From positions 1 through 64,000 of the forward strand of contig JBCCHB010000008.1 of NCBI GenBank assembly GCA_039028975.1: a DNA stretch of 64,000 nt, read 5' to 3'. How positions within the stretch are numbered: position 1 is the first letter of the stretch; the number at the start of each line of letters is the position of its first letter. Origin of the DNA: JAHBNG01 sp039028975 (GTDB lineage: Bacteria > Chloroflexota > Anaerolineae > Caldilineales > Caldilineaceae). The notes below the pieces were generated by a model. The model worked only from the letters and a program-made list of their open reading frames with translations, had not been told where the DNA came from and ran no database searches. Position numbers and translations under genes: made by a program. Below are positions 55,988 to 64,000 of the stretch, piece by piece.

Positions 55988-56070
55988 GCGGTAGGCTGAA
56001 GGGTGGCTAATCTGCTCGGTTGGACGCCACATCCTCTGCTAGCAGATTAGTCACTGGGACCCACTACCGT
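55988..56070. other. Large imperfect hairpin upstream of the exported-protein operon
   Basis: CTAATCTGCT (56007-56016) pairs perfectly with AGCAGATTAG (56041-56050). Outer CGGTAG (55989-55994) pairs with CTACCG (56064-56069). About 80 bases would fold into one stem with internal loops, ending 46 bases before the first gene start. A structured leader or a cruciform repeat are both possible. No known RNA family is recognised. Confidence 0.45.
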
Positions 56071-56116
56071 CAAGTATACCCCAATTGATTTCGATTTCTG
56101 AAAGGAGCAAAATCCT

Positions 56117-57031
56117 ATGCGTACCCGAACCATTTTTTCTACAGCATTATTAGTTATGGGCATCGTTATTGGTGTCTACAATATTAACCTCGTGACGCCT
56201 GTTGGCGCACAAGGTGAAGGTGACGTTGAGACAAGCGCTGCAACGGTGGATGCAGCCATTAGTACGGGATTTACCTATCAAGGGCAACTGATGGATAACG
56301 AGAAGCCAGCCAATGGCTCATTCGATTTCCAGTTTATTCTGTACGATACCCTAACAGGTGGCAATCAACAGGGAGGGACGGTGACCGAATTAGAAGTCGC
56401 TGTCAGCAATGGTCTGTTCAACGTTTCGCTTGATTTTGGGCAGAGCGTTTTTAACGGAGAACAGCGTTTCATTGAAGTTGGCGTCAAACCGGCCGGTTCG
56501 AGTTCAGACTATACGATACTTAGTCCACGCTCTGTATTATCATCAGTTCCATATGCTTTGGCACTGCCTTGGTCGCATTTTGACGGCCATACCGCAGTAG
56601 TTGAGGGAAATCTTACGGTTGATGGCAATATTCATATGACTGGGACCGATTTCGCAATGGGTGGTCCTAATAGTTCCAGAGGTGATCGTGGGCGCGCAAT
56701 TGTGCATGGAGACGGTGACACACTGATACTCAACTTTGGTCCTGATTTCGCCGGAGGAACAATTATCGACGGTAATCTTCAAGTTCATGGGGAGATACGC
56801 GGCAAAATGCGATATTCGGATGAGTACTCATGGGATAAGTCCAAAGCTGCTGTTCAGATGATACACAAGGATCGAGGTTTCTGTTTCTTAACACGTGTGG
56901 GCGGTAAATTTGAGGGAACTGCTGAGTTTGTACAAGTCTATATCGCTGGCGATAACCATTGGTATCTGGCAGGGCTTTCAGGGCAACCACAGGGCATAGA
57001 AGCGAGAGCTCGCTGCGTGGGCAACTTTTAG
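56117..57031 (+). CDS. Exported protein with FTYQGQL-type beta domain
   Basis: 304 residues. Signal peptide (about 1-32, ending VGAQGEG). The N-terminal domain begins FTYQGQLMDNEKPANGSFDF and continues VSNGLFNVSLDFGQ and ILSPRSVLSSVPYALAL; this is a recurrent exported module in Chloroflexota and Planctomycetota. The C-terminal half (about 165-304) has a short beta-helical stretch (VEGNLTVDGNIHMTG) and a globular end with FCFLTRVGGKFEGTAEFVQV. Likely cell-surface or extracellular. ATG after AAAGGAGC. First of three same-direction exported genes. Confidence 0.8.
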   Translation: MRTRTIFSTALLVMGIVIGVYNINLVTPVGAQGEGDVETSAATVDAAISTGFTYQGQLMDNEKPANGSFDFQFILYDTLTGGNQQGGTVTELEVAVSNGLFNVSLDFGQSVFNGEQRFIEVGVKPAGSSSDYTILSPRSVLSSVPYALALPWSHFDGHTAVVEGNLTVDGNIHMTGTDFAMGGPNSSRGDRGRAIVHGDGDTLILNFGPDFAGGTIIDGNLQVHGEIRGKMRYSDEYSWDKSKAAVQMIHKDRGFCFLTRVGGKFEGTAEFVQVYIAGDNHWYLAGLSGQPQGIEARARCVGNF

Positions 57032-57058
57032 CTTGTCACATTCCAATGGAGATGTTTC

Positions 57059-57346
57059 ATGACAACAACAAGATTCTCAACTCTAATTTTGTGGATGGTT
57101 ATTACTCTAATATCAACGACGTCAGTCATGGCACAAGATAGCCAATCTTATGCTCTTCGCTGGTGGTCGATTGCCAGTTTCAGTAGCATACAAAGCGGCA
57201 GTAGTTATCAACTTCGCAGCTTTATTGGAACATTGCAGGCCAATAGCTTGAATGGTGGAGACTTTAGACTAACCCATGACTTGATGGACATTACTGGGAT
57301 CGCTACACCAAATAGCCGCTTGTTTTTGCCCGTTGTGACCCAGTAG
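57059..57346 (+). CDS. Small exported protein, 95 residues
   Basis: Signal peptide MTTTRFSTLILWMVITLIST, then a single short module: LRWWSIASFSSIQSGSSYQL, RSFIGTLQANSLNGGDFRL. The same module occurs in longer form at the N-terminus of the next gene's product. It ends NSRLFLPVVTQ, the same type of tail as on two other exported proteins. Function unknown; the module resembles the short GGY-L-GTIGQP repeat often found in exported proteins of this group. 27 bases downstream of the previous gene. Confidence 0.65.
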   Translation: MTTTRFSTLILWMVITLISTTSVMAQDSQSYALRWWSIASFSSIQSGSSYQLRSFIGTLQANSLNGGDFRLTHDLMDITGIATPNSRLFLPVVTQ

Positions 57347-57447
57347 TACAAGAAGGCCCAAATTGAGGAGGATGAGGGTAGCCTACCATCTTACCCTCCT
57401 TCTGTACTTCCGTGAACGAACATCAATTAGCAGAGGAAGGTGGCATC

Positions 57448-59073
57448 TTGAAACAGAATAGATGGACCCTGTTTTATGTTAGTCTTGTGTTTTTAATTTT
57501 CAGCATCCTACCCTCGTCATCGAGCGCACAGGAGGGAGCACAGTACCAGATAGTTTGGCAATCCGCAACGGCAATTACGACAAGCCAAGGCGGTGGTGAA
57601 GGTGGATATGCATTGCGCAACGCGATTGGGCAACCACAGGCAGAAACGGTGGCTGGCGAAAATTTTCTCCTCCACCCAGGTGTTTTGCCAGGAGCATTCA
57701 CTGTCCCCAATCTTGTTCTACTCTACGTCAATGCCGACAATGATCTATATGAATATATGCATCATCTATTCAGACGCGCTCATGTCGGCGCTGCCGAAAC
57801 AGACGGCGTGGTGATGATGCTCTTGGATGGTCCAGGTGATGATGATAGCAGACTTTATCGTTTGGATGGCGGCGAGGCGATTGATTGCCCGAATGTATTC
57901 GCTGACTACACCTGTGACAGTCAGTATGTCGATGACAAGAATGTTTGGCGTTTTTCCGAGGATCTTGGCTCACCAGCGACGCTAGCATCCTTCATCGTTA
58001 AACAGATTCAGGAATACCCCGCAGAGCGGGTCATATTATCTCTGGTTGGTCATGGCGGTGGATGGAGTCCAAATCGATTGGCTGGACAACCCAGACCAAT
58101 TGTTGGTCAGTCGGACGATGAATTGGGCGGTCTGCTTTGGGACTTCCATTCGATACCGGGTGCAGATACAGGTCACTCGATTTCTACTACTGATTTAGGC
58201 GATGCCCTAGATGAGGTACGTATTGCAATCGGTGAACAACCCATTGACCTGTTGTACCTAGATGCATGTCTGATGGGGATGTGGGAAGTAGCCTATGAAG
58301 TCAAGGATAATGTCCAGTATCTGCTTGCATCCGAAAGCTGGAGTTGGACATCATTTCAATATAAGGAGCATCTGAGCGCAGTGAAGGCTGGTGTATCGAT
58401 TGAGGAGATAGGTACATCATGGGCACAAAACGAAGTAACGTTTTTGGAAGAGAACTTCGAAACGGCCTATACCTATTCATTGGTCGATCTCAGCTTGATG
58501 GATGAACTTGGTTCCAAGATTGATACCTTAGCACAGCAGCTTATTGAAACTCTTCCAGATAGTCGCAATCAAATTGCCAGCGTCTTCGCCGAAACGGATC
58601 GTTTTGACAGCTCACAAGACAAGGACTACGTGATAGATGGACTCGATAACTATGCGGATTTAGGGCACTTTACTCAAGTCCTAGCAAGCAAATTCCCAGC
58701 GAATGCAGATCTACTCTCTGCCGGAGAAGCGGTGAGTGCAACCCTATCCTCCGCCATCGTTACCAATATTACCCAGAGCGGCATCTTACCGGCCACTTAT
58801 CCGCCCAATCGATGGGAGTGGCAAAATCCAAGTGGCCTAAGCATATATCTGCCTTTAAACCCGGATGCCAATGACTGGAAGCGAAAATACTATGATCAGT
58901 TGAGTGCCTCAAAAGCTCACAATTGGGATGAATTCATCGCAGAATATTGGAACTCACCCGCACCATCTGTACCAGATTGCCCAGATCCGTGTGGAGTGCC
59001 ATTTGCTGCACTGTTTGTCGAAGCAACAGACTTAGAGGAAAGTAAGATTTACTTACCCTTTACCTCTCAATAA
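57448..59073 (+). CDS. Exported C11 (clostripain-type) peptidase
   Basis: 541 residues from the TTG at 57448, which follows AGGAAGGTGG; a GTG at 57412 is the longer choice. Signal peptide ends near SSSSAQEG. A short module of the GGYALRNAIGQPQAETVAG type comes first, shared with the preceding gene. Then the peptidase core: LVLLYVNADNDLYEYM, the catalytic His in LVGHGGGW (about 202) and catalytic Cys in LDACLMGMWEVAYE (about 274). Clostripains cut after Arg. It ends ESKIYLPFTSQ. Third gene of the exported set, with a terminator behind it. Confidence 0.85.
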   Translation: MKQNRWTLFYVSLVFLIFSILPSSSSAQEGAQYQIVWQSATAITTSQGGGEGGYALRNAIGQPQAETVAGENFLLHPGVLPGAFTVPNLVLLYVNADNDLYEYMHHLFRRAHVGAAETDGVVMMLLDGPGDDDSRLYRLDGGEAIDCPNVFADYTCDSQYVDDKNVWRFSEDLGSPATLASFIVKQIQEYPAERVILSLVGHGGGWSPNRLAGQPRPIVGQSDDELGGLLWDFHSIPGADTGHSISTTDLGDALDEVRIAIGEQPIDLLYLDACLMGMWEVAYEVKDNVQYLLASESWSWTSFQYKEHLSAVKAGVSIEEIGTSWAQNEVTFLEENFETAYTYSLVDLSLMDELGSKIDTLAQQLIETLPDSRNQIASVFAETDRFDSSQDKDYVIDGLDNYADLGHFTQVLASKFPANADLLSAGEAVSATLSSAIVTNITQSGILPATYPPNRWEWQNPSGLSIYLPLNPDANDWKRKYYDQLSASKAHNWDEFIAEYWNSPAPSVPDCPDPCGVPFAALFVEATDLEESKIYLPFTSQ

Positions 59074-59128
59074 TATTCTACAAACGGTGGTCATAGACGA
59101 GACTTAAATCTGTTGGAGTTGATAATCA

Positions 59129-59163
59129 AAACGCCCGTCTCAGGTTCACTGAGGCGGGCGTTT
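59129..59163. terminator. Rho-independent terminator after the peptidase gene
   Basis: AAACGCCCGTCTCAG (59129-59143) pairs with CTGAGGCGGGCGTTT (59149-59163), 14 of 15, loop GTTCA. T residues follow on the plus strand in part, and a fuller run on the minus strand. Confidence 0.75.
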
Positions 59164-59487
59164 CCTATTAAATTCGGCTGATGCTCCCTACTCTGTCACT
59201 TCCTTTGATGAATTGATGTATTTATGCTAGAATTCATGTTGAATCATGTAGCATTTATTCACCTCACTTGTTCGTCTGCACATCGTCAATTGTACTCGTC
59301 GTTCTATCCCACTTTATCGCTATGAGGTTGATGCAATTTAAGATATTAATTATAGGTATTAGTCGTTTAGGCAATCTAGTATTTTTAATCGGCTAGGTAG
59401 TCCCCAAGCATGTCTTTGGTATATAATCAACAGCGGCCCCGAATTTTGTTTATAACCTCATACATGATGAGTTAAAGTAAGGCAAAT
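59164..59487 (+). other. Promoter region of the ietAS pair, no gene
   Basis: 324 AT-rich bases without a supported gene. The start of ietA has AAGG five bases upstream. No palindrome or operator that stands out was found. Transcription of the pair must begin here. Confidence 0.4.
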
Positions 59488-60471
59488 ATGGCTACCGCAG
59501 AACAGCTAAAATCATTAATCAGATCGCACTACAATAACGAAGTAGAATTATTCTCTACTGTCGCATTGCAGGTAGCGGCGCACGAGGCAAAACAGGGGCA
59601 CACTGTTCTTGCAGTTGAGATTCAGCAACTTGTTGATTCATTATCAGTCAAAGGGAGGGGGGCAAATCGCCATTTTCACCCAGACCTCAAAGGTCTGGTG
59701 CTTAGTGAAGATACGCAAACCCCGAAGTCTGCTCTTGTTATTCCAGAGGATTTAAATGTAAGAATCGATAGGATCATCCATGAATATCGACAGCGAGCTA
59801 AGCTGAAAAAATATGGTCTGATGCATAGACGAAAGATTTTGCTGATTGGCCCTCCAGGTACAGGGAAAACGATGACAGCGAGCGTCCTTGCCAATGAATT
59901 ACATTTGACTCTTAACACCATTCAAGTTGACCGTCTGGTAACCAAATTCATGGGCGAAAGCAGTGCAAAGTTACGCCTGATCTTTGATTTGATTGAACGA
60001 GAAACGGCAGTATATTTTTTCGATGAATTCGATGCAATAGGCGGAGATCGTGCTTTAGATAATGATGTCGGAGAGATGCGAAGAATACTCAATGCTTTTT
60101 TGCAGTTCATCGAGCAGGATCGTTCTGACAGCGTCATAATTGCAGCTACCAATAACCCAGGACTACTTGATCAAGCTCTGTTTAGACGATTTGATGATAT
60201 TCTTTACTTTGGTCACCCAGAAGAAGATGAACGCAAACGTCTCGTCGAAAATTTGCTTTCAGCATTCATTCCTTCTCGTTTTTCATGGAAGAAGGTTGTC
60301 GAAGAGGGCAAAGGTTTAAGCCATGCTGAAATCGATCACGCATGCCGAGACGCATTAAAAGAGACTATTTTATCTGATGATCAAGCAGTCTCTTCCGCCA
60401 AACTTATTCATGCTTTACAAGAACGACAAAAAGTAAATCGAAACCTCTTGGAGTCAAAATCTCCTAAGTAA
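59488..60471 (+). CDS. ietA: IetA: AAA ATPase of the IetAS defence system
   Basis: 327 residues, a single AAA domain with Walker A GPPGTGKT (121-128), Walker B YFFDEFD (D179, E180), sensor 1 IAATNNPGLLDQAL and an Arg-rich FRRFDDI end. The N-terminal 100 residues are charged and helical, as in IetA of Agrobacterium plasmids. The size and the immediately following subtilisin-like gene match ietA-ietS, an incompatibility/addiction pair later recovered as an anti-phage system. The ATPase is expected to control the protease. A 12-base gap to ietS suggests co-transcription. Confidence 0.82.
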   Translation: MATAEQLKSLIRSHYNNEVELFSTVALQVAAHEAKQGHTVLAVEIQQLVDSLSVKGRGANRHFHPDLKGLVLSEDTQTPKSALVIPEDLNVRIDRIIHEYRQRAKLKKYGLMHRRKILLIGPPGTGKTMTASVLANELHLTLNTIQVDRLVTKFMGESSAKLRLIFDLIERETAVYFFDEFDAIGGDRALDNDVGEMRRILNAFLQFIEQDRSDSVIIAATNNPGLLDQALFRRFDDILYFGHPEEDERKRLVENLLSAFIPSRFSWKKVVEEGKGLSHAEIDHACRDALKETILSDDQAVSSAKLIHALQERQKVNRNLLESKSPK

Positions 60472-60483
60472 TAAATAGCAAAG

Positions 60484-62997
60484 ATGGAACAAAACAATCT
60501 CCCCCATATTGTTCTTACTGATCCGCCGGAAACTCAGGCATTTACAGGCCCTAGTGGTAGGAATTCTGGTTCTGGAATCCCAGAGCAAAATCGTAACGAG
60601 CATAGTCGGTTCTTACAACGTCGATTTGATACTGCTTGGGATGAAGCCGAGAAAGAACAGCAGGTTGTCAGTCATTCCACCCGCACAGGTGTGTACCTTG
60701 AGTTTAAGGGACATCCAGGCGTGGAGCTAGTTACAAAAAGCCTGGAGGACATGCGTTCGAAGAAGGTCCGCCTATTAAACGTGAGAAAAGAAAGTGTTGC
60801 TGTTGACGAGGATGGCATTAAGGACGAGGAAGACCAATTTGTTACATATGCAACCGTTTTCGTTGCACACGACAAGATGGATCATTTTTCACAGAAGATC
60901 GAGCAATATGCAGAAGAAGACTCTCCTAGCGGCAAACCTCGAAATGCTCCTTTAATCAATAGTATTGCAGACCTACGTAAGGCCTCAAACTTAGAATCAT
61001 TTTGGCGAGATGCTGCATCCTTGGTACCTGATAATATACCCGAATGGTGTGAGGTATGGCTTAGCAGCGATACCGATGAAGTAATCAGGAGTTTTGAGAA
61101 ACTACTTGAGGAACAAAACATTGCAACTAAGCCGGGGTTTATACGGTTCCCAGAAAGATCAGTAAAGCTAGTCCATGTCAATCGAGAGCAGCTTGAGCAG
61201 CTTTCTATTCTCTCTGATGATATTGCAGAATATCGCCGCGCTAAAGAAACCGCAAGATATCTCATTTCATTAGAGGCTCGTGAACAAATCGATTGGATCA
61301 ACAGCTTACTCAAAAGAGTTAACAGAGTTGAGAGCAGTACTGTATCCATTTGTCTGCTCGATACCGGTATAAATAATGGACATCCCCTACTCTCTCCGTT
61401 GATAGCAGATGAAGACTGCTTATGTGTCAAAGAGGATTGGGGAACAAATGATCATAATTCGCATGGCACACTCATGGCAGGTGTTGCAGGTTATGGAGAT
61501 TTATTAGATTGTATCCTGAATGATAATGAAATTGACATCTACCATTCGATAGAATCAGTCAAAATCCTTCCACCGCCCCCAAAAGAAAATGAACCAGAAT
61601 TATGGGGCGATATCACATCCCAGGCGATTAGTAGGGCAGAGATAAACGCGCCCTACCGTAAGCGAGTCGTGTGTATGGCTGTATCTTCGGTTGACGCCAG
61701 AGATCAAGGCCGACCCAGTTCATGGTCCGCAGCTATAGACCAGTTATCGGCTGGTGTAGGTGAAGATACAAAGCGATTAATTGTAGTATGTGCCGGTAAC
61801 CTGTCTGACCCTGCGAAGTATAACGATTATCCGAACGCACAAATAGAGGATTCAATTCATGATCCTGCGCAGTCATGGAATGCTTTGACAGTTGGTGCAT
61901 ATACAGAATTGAATCAGATTAATGAGGGTTCGTTAGCAGGGTTCGAGCCAGTTGCCCCAAGAGGAGGGATATCACCATTTACAACCACGTCACATAGCTG
62001 GGACGATGAGTGGCCGATAAAACCAGACGTACTATTTGAAGGCGGTAATGTCGCCAAGGATAGTTCTGACTTTCCAACGACGTGTGATGATTTATCTGTG
62101 CTTTCAACCTTCCATCGTCCCTTAGAAAGTCACTTTTATCCCTTTAATATGACAAGTGCAGCTACTGCTCAGGCATCATGGTTCGCAGCACAGATCCAGG
62201 CAAAATACCCTCAATATTGGCCTGAAACAATTAGGGGCTTAATGGTACATTCTGCTCGATGGCCTAACGTGCTAAAGTCTCAGTTTTGCACAGGGAATTC
62301 AAAAGGGGATTACAAAAATTTACTTCGTATCTGCGGATATGGAGTGCCTAATCTTGATAGTGCAATGTCTAGTGCATCAAACGCTCTGACATTAATTGCC
62401 GAGGCAGAGCTACAGCCGTTTGAAAAGAAGGCAGACGGTTCCGGATATCGAATTAAAGAGATGCATTTCTATGAGTTGCCTTGGCCAAGGGACGCATTAT
62501 TGAGTTTGCCTCCTCTGGCTGAGGTTACAATGCGCGTAACACTTTCCTATTTTATCGAACCTGGTCCTGGCGAGATAGGTTGGAAGGATCGGTACCGATA
62601 TCCATCACACGGACTTCGGTTTAAGTTGAACTCCCCCGGAGAATCTCAACGTGATTTTAAGACCAGAATAAATATTGCTGCCCGTGATGAAGATAACGAT
62701 CATCCTGGCACACAAAGCCCTTCGGACCATTGGCTAATTGGTTACAATGCGAGACACAAAGGCTCTGTCCATTCTGATATCTGGCAAGGGAGTGCAGCAG
62801 CTCTAGCATCATCTAATTTATTGGCTGTCTTCCCAACTGTAGGCTGGTGGAAAGAGAGAACCCATCTGAATCGATATTCAAGCAAAGCACGTTACTCGTT
62901 GATTGTGTCAATAACGACTCCAGAAGAGGCAGTAGACTTGTATACCCCAGTCGCTACTCAAATCGGCTTAACAGTTCCTGTAACAATTCAAGTGTGA
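60484..62997 (+). CDS. ietS: IetS: subtilisin-like serine protease of the IetAS defence system
   Basis: 837 residues, without signal peptide, so intracellular. The N-terminal 290 residues are unrelated to peptidases and probably hold the ATPase contact. The S8 core has Asp in LLDTGINNGHP (D293), His in NSHGTLMAG (H327) and Ser in MTSAATAQ (S558). The Ser context differs from the common GTSxAxP. C-terminal extension (about 640-837) with DWLIGYNARHKGSVHSDIWQ-like sequence. In known IetAS pairs the protease is the effector; what it cuts is unknown. The start has no clear ribosome-binding site and probably relies on coupling to ietA. Confidence 0.85.
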   Translation: MEQNNLPHIVLTDPPETQAFTGPSGRNSGSGIPEQNRNEHSRFLQRRFDTAWDEAEKEQQVVSHSTRTGVYLEFKGHPGVELVTKSLEDMRSKKVRLLNVRKESVAVDEDGIKDEEDQFVTYATVFVAHDKMDHFSQKIEQYAEEDSPSGKPRNAPLINSIADLRKASNLESFWRDAASLVPDNIPEWCEVWLSSDTDEVIRSFEKLLEEQNIATKPGFIRFPERSVKLVHVNREQLEQLSILSDDIAEYRRAKETARYLISLEAREQIDWINSLLKRVNRVESSTVSICLLDTGINNGHPLLSPLIADEDCLCVKEDWGTNDHNSHGTLMAGVAGYGDLLDCILNDNEIDIYHSIESVKILPPPPKENEPELWGDITSQAISRAEINAPYRKRVVCMAVSSVDARDQGRPSSWSAAIDQLSAGVGEDTKRLIVVCAGNLSDPAKYNDYPNAQIEDSIHDPAQSWNALTVGAYTELNQINEGSLAGFEPVAPRGGISPFTTTSHSWDDEWPIKPDVLFEGGNVAKDSSDFPTTCDDLSVLSTFHRPLESHFYPFNMTSAATAQASWFAAQIQAKYPQYWPETIRGLMVHSARWPNVLKSQFCTGNSKGDYKNLLRICGYGVPNLDSAMSSASNALTLIAEAELQPFEKKADGSGYRIKEMHFYELPWPRDALLSLPPLAEVTMRVTLSYFIEPGPGEIGWKDRYRYPSHGLRFKLNSPGESQRDFKTRINIAARDEDNDHPGTQSPSDHWLIGYNARHKGSVHSDIWQGSAAALASSNLLAVFPTVGWWKERTHLNRYSSKARYSLIVSITTPEEAVDLYTPVATQIGLTVPVTIQV

Positions 62998-63150
62998 TAC
63001 GATTTGGGTTCAAATAGTTGGCTTATCCCTCTCTTCACCTCAGCAATCGTCGGCCGCGAACACCCCAAGATCTCCACGAACTCATTATAACTCTTCCCAT
63101 CCGCAATAGAGCATCAATATTGCGATGTAACTTCTCATTGACCCGGCTGC
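62988..63150 (-). pseudogene. Remnant of a small helix-turn-helix protein
   Basis: Minus strand, overlapping the 3' end of ietS by 10 bases: NEKLHRNIDALL, one-base frameshift, then ADGKSYNEFVEILGCSRPTI and AEVKRG. The second part is a helix-turn-helix motif of the type found at the end of resolvases and small regulators. No start codon remains. It is the left neighbour of a full resolvase end at the window edge, so it could be a decayed relative. Confidence 0.4.
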
Positions 63151-63346
63151 TCCACTATCTGTGTTTTACGAATACATGGCATGATACTTATGCATCCTTG
63201 TCTGTTTCTTAATTCCGCTCGATTTTTGCCTTTTCAGCCAGCCAGTCAACAGACATCCCGCGTAACCGTGTCGTCAATTGACCGACTGACTTCATAAGAC
63301 GGCTTTGTCTCTCTCTACTTACGAAACACAAACAAGGAGAGAGTTT

Positions 63347-63700
63347 ATGACCACCAGTCCACTTCAACATTCAGATGCTTCTACATCCATTAGTGCCCAG
63401 ATTGAGCGCCTTCGCACCTGCGATACGCCCAGAGTTCAAGAAACATTTCAAGCCGTGCTGGCAGAATTGCGAACCCGTGACGATGCCGACATGATCGCCA
63501 TTATCTGGCAAACGGATGACGTACAGATGCAGCGACCGGATCTAACAGTGGAACAGTCTCGTGACGTGCTGGCAAGGCTGGATAGATGCCATGATGCAAC
63601 CATCGGTATCAACTGGGATGTGATTGATTGCATAGCACATAACTGTTACTCAGAGCCTGATAATCTGGATGAACTACGTGAGTTGGCCGAAGTCGATTGA
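63347..63700 (+). CDS. Hypothetical protein, 117 residues
   Basis: Not recognised. ATG at 63347 with AAGGAGAG eight bases upstream. Acidic and helical, with SISAQIERLRTCDTP, QETFQAVLAELRTRDDADMI and LDRCHDATIGINWDVIDCIA. No signal peptide or membrane helix. The 349 bases before it hold only the HTH remnant. It is followed by a strong hairpin. Confidence 0.6.
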   Translation: MTTSPLQHSDASTSISAQIERLRTCDTPRVQETFQAVLAELRTRDDADMIAIIWQTDDVQMQRPDLTVEQSRDVLARLDRCHDATIGINWDVIDCIAHNCYSEPDNLDELRELAEVD

Positions 63701-63713
63701 ACCATACCATTGC

Positions 63714-63746
63714 AAAAGAGCCGCTCCAATTTGGAGCGGCTCTGCA
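63714..63746 (-). terminator. Rho-independent terminator of the resolvase gene
   Basis: AGAGCCGCTCCAA (63717-63729) and TTGGAGCGGCTCT (63731-63743) form a perfect stem. On the minus strand it is followed by TTTT, as expected for a terminator downstream of the resolvase. It may also end the plus-strand hypothetical gene. Confidence 0.8.
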
Positions 63747-63781
63747 TACTGCGATACATGCATTAGGGATTCATTTGCGTA

Positions 63782-64000
63782 CTACACTTTTGCTGCATTC
63801 CGCGTATACGGACTAATCTCCACGCCCTGATGCCGTAGATAACTATACAACGTACTCTTCGAAATCGACAGCTTATCCGCAATTTGCTGTACACTCAGAA
63901 CGCCTTCTCGATAAAGCGTCTCGGCTGCTACGGCAGTTGCCTCAGCTTGCTTCGAAAGTCCTTTCGGACGCCCACCTAACCGACCTCTGGCACGGGCGGC
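63782..64000 (-). CDS. C-terminal end of a small serine recombinase (resolvase/invertase), cut by the window edge
   Basis: The minus strand enters the window at the right edge with AARARGRLGGRPKGLSKQAE and continues REGVLSVQQIADKLSISKST then LYSYLRHQGVEISPYTRN, stop at 63782. RARGRLGGRPKGL is the hinge typical of Tn3-type resolvases and DNA invertases, and the rest is their Hin-type helix-turn-helix. The catalytic domain lies outside. It marks a possible second mobile element at the right edge. Confidence 0.85.
   Translation of the reverse strand, partial: AARARGRLGGRPKGLSKQAEATAVAAETLYREGVLSVQQIADKLSISKSTLYSYLRHQGVEISPYTRNAAKV

Noticed and set aside
56007..56050. Hairpin considered as an integron attC site
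   Set aside because: The core-site sequences expected at the ends of attC are absent, and there are no gene cassettes or integrase.

Overview
The window looks like a chromosome fragment of a Chloroflexota bacterium, probably from the Anaerolineae/Caldilineae side. This is inferred from content, not from a marker gene. The pointers are a DUF4058 gene, exported proteins with Thr/Pro-rich linkers and short C-terminal tails of the type hhLPhh, an exported FTYQGQL-type protein, many STAND/TPR proteins, and a soluble transhydrogenase beside ordinary housekeeping genes. No rRNA, tRNA or CRISPR array was seen.

Left part (1-21 kb, mostly host-like). Positions 1-729 are a non-coding element bounded by a perfect 13-bp inverted repeat. 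A minus-strand peptide ABC importer follows (two ATPases, two permeases, no binding protein), then a DUF4058 gene broken by one inserted base, an SH3/low-complexity exported protein, a HPPK-DHPS fusion (folate synthesis) and a D-arabinono-lactone-oxidase-like/DEAD-box helicase fusion. Next come a soluble transhydrogenase (SthA) with two co-oriented upstream genes, an SF1B helicase, a YciI/DGPF protein, a CAP-domain exported protein, and the first half of an ABC exporter.

Mobile part (about 21.2 kb to the right edge). A large serine recombinase reads into the interrupted ABC exporter gene from the other strand, so this is the left boundary of an integrated element. The missing half of the exporter is not in the window, so the element probably runs past position 64000. 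Behind the recombinase lie an Xis-like protein, small unknown genes, a MobQ-type relaxase (27.7-28.9 kb) with a hairpin-rich candidate oriT, and a minus-strand operon (35.9 to 29.4 kb) of a soluble-looking VirD4/TraG coupling ATPase, membrane proteins and an exported protein with two GATase-like modules. No VirB4 or other type IV secretion channel gene is visible, so an integrative mobilizable element fits better than a self-transmissible one.

Cargo (36-64 kb). There are XRE regulators, an XRE-TM-GH18-like receptor broken by one in-frame stop, a 50-residue exported peptide with a Cys-bracketed tail, and an XRE-NB-ARC-TPR STAND protein that shares its XRE module with the GH18-like receptor. 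An exported lectin/glucanase-like protein, a giant RHS protein with a toxin-like tip and an overlapping downstream gene, a phage-type adenine methylase and a second STAND-TPR protein follow. Then come three exported proteins, including a C11 (clostripain) peptidase, an IetAS ATPase/subtilase defence pair, and the C-terminal end of a small serine resolvase at the right edge.

The least explained part is 36-43 kb. There the same receptor module, a possible secreted peptide and two matching 20-bp operator-like sites lie close together. A peptide- or glycan-sensing system is an inference, not a demonstrated function.
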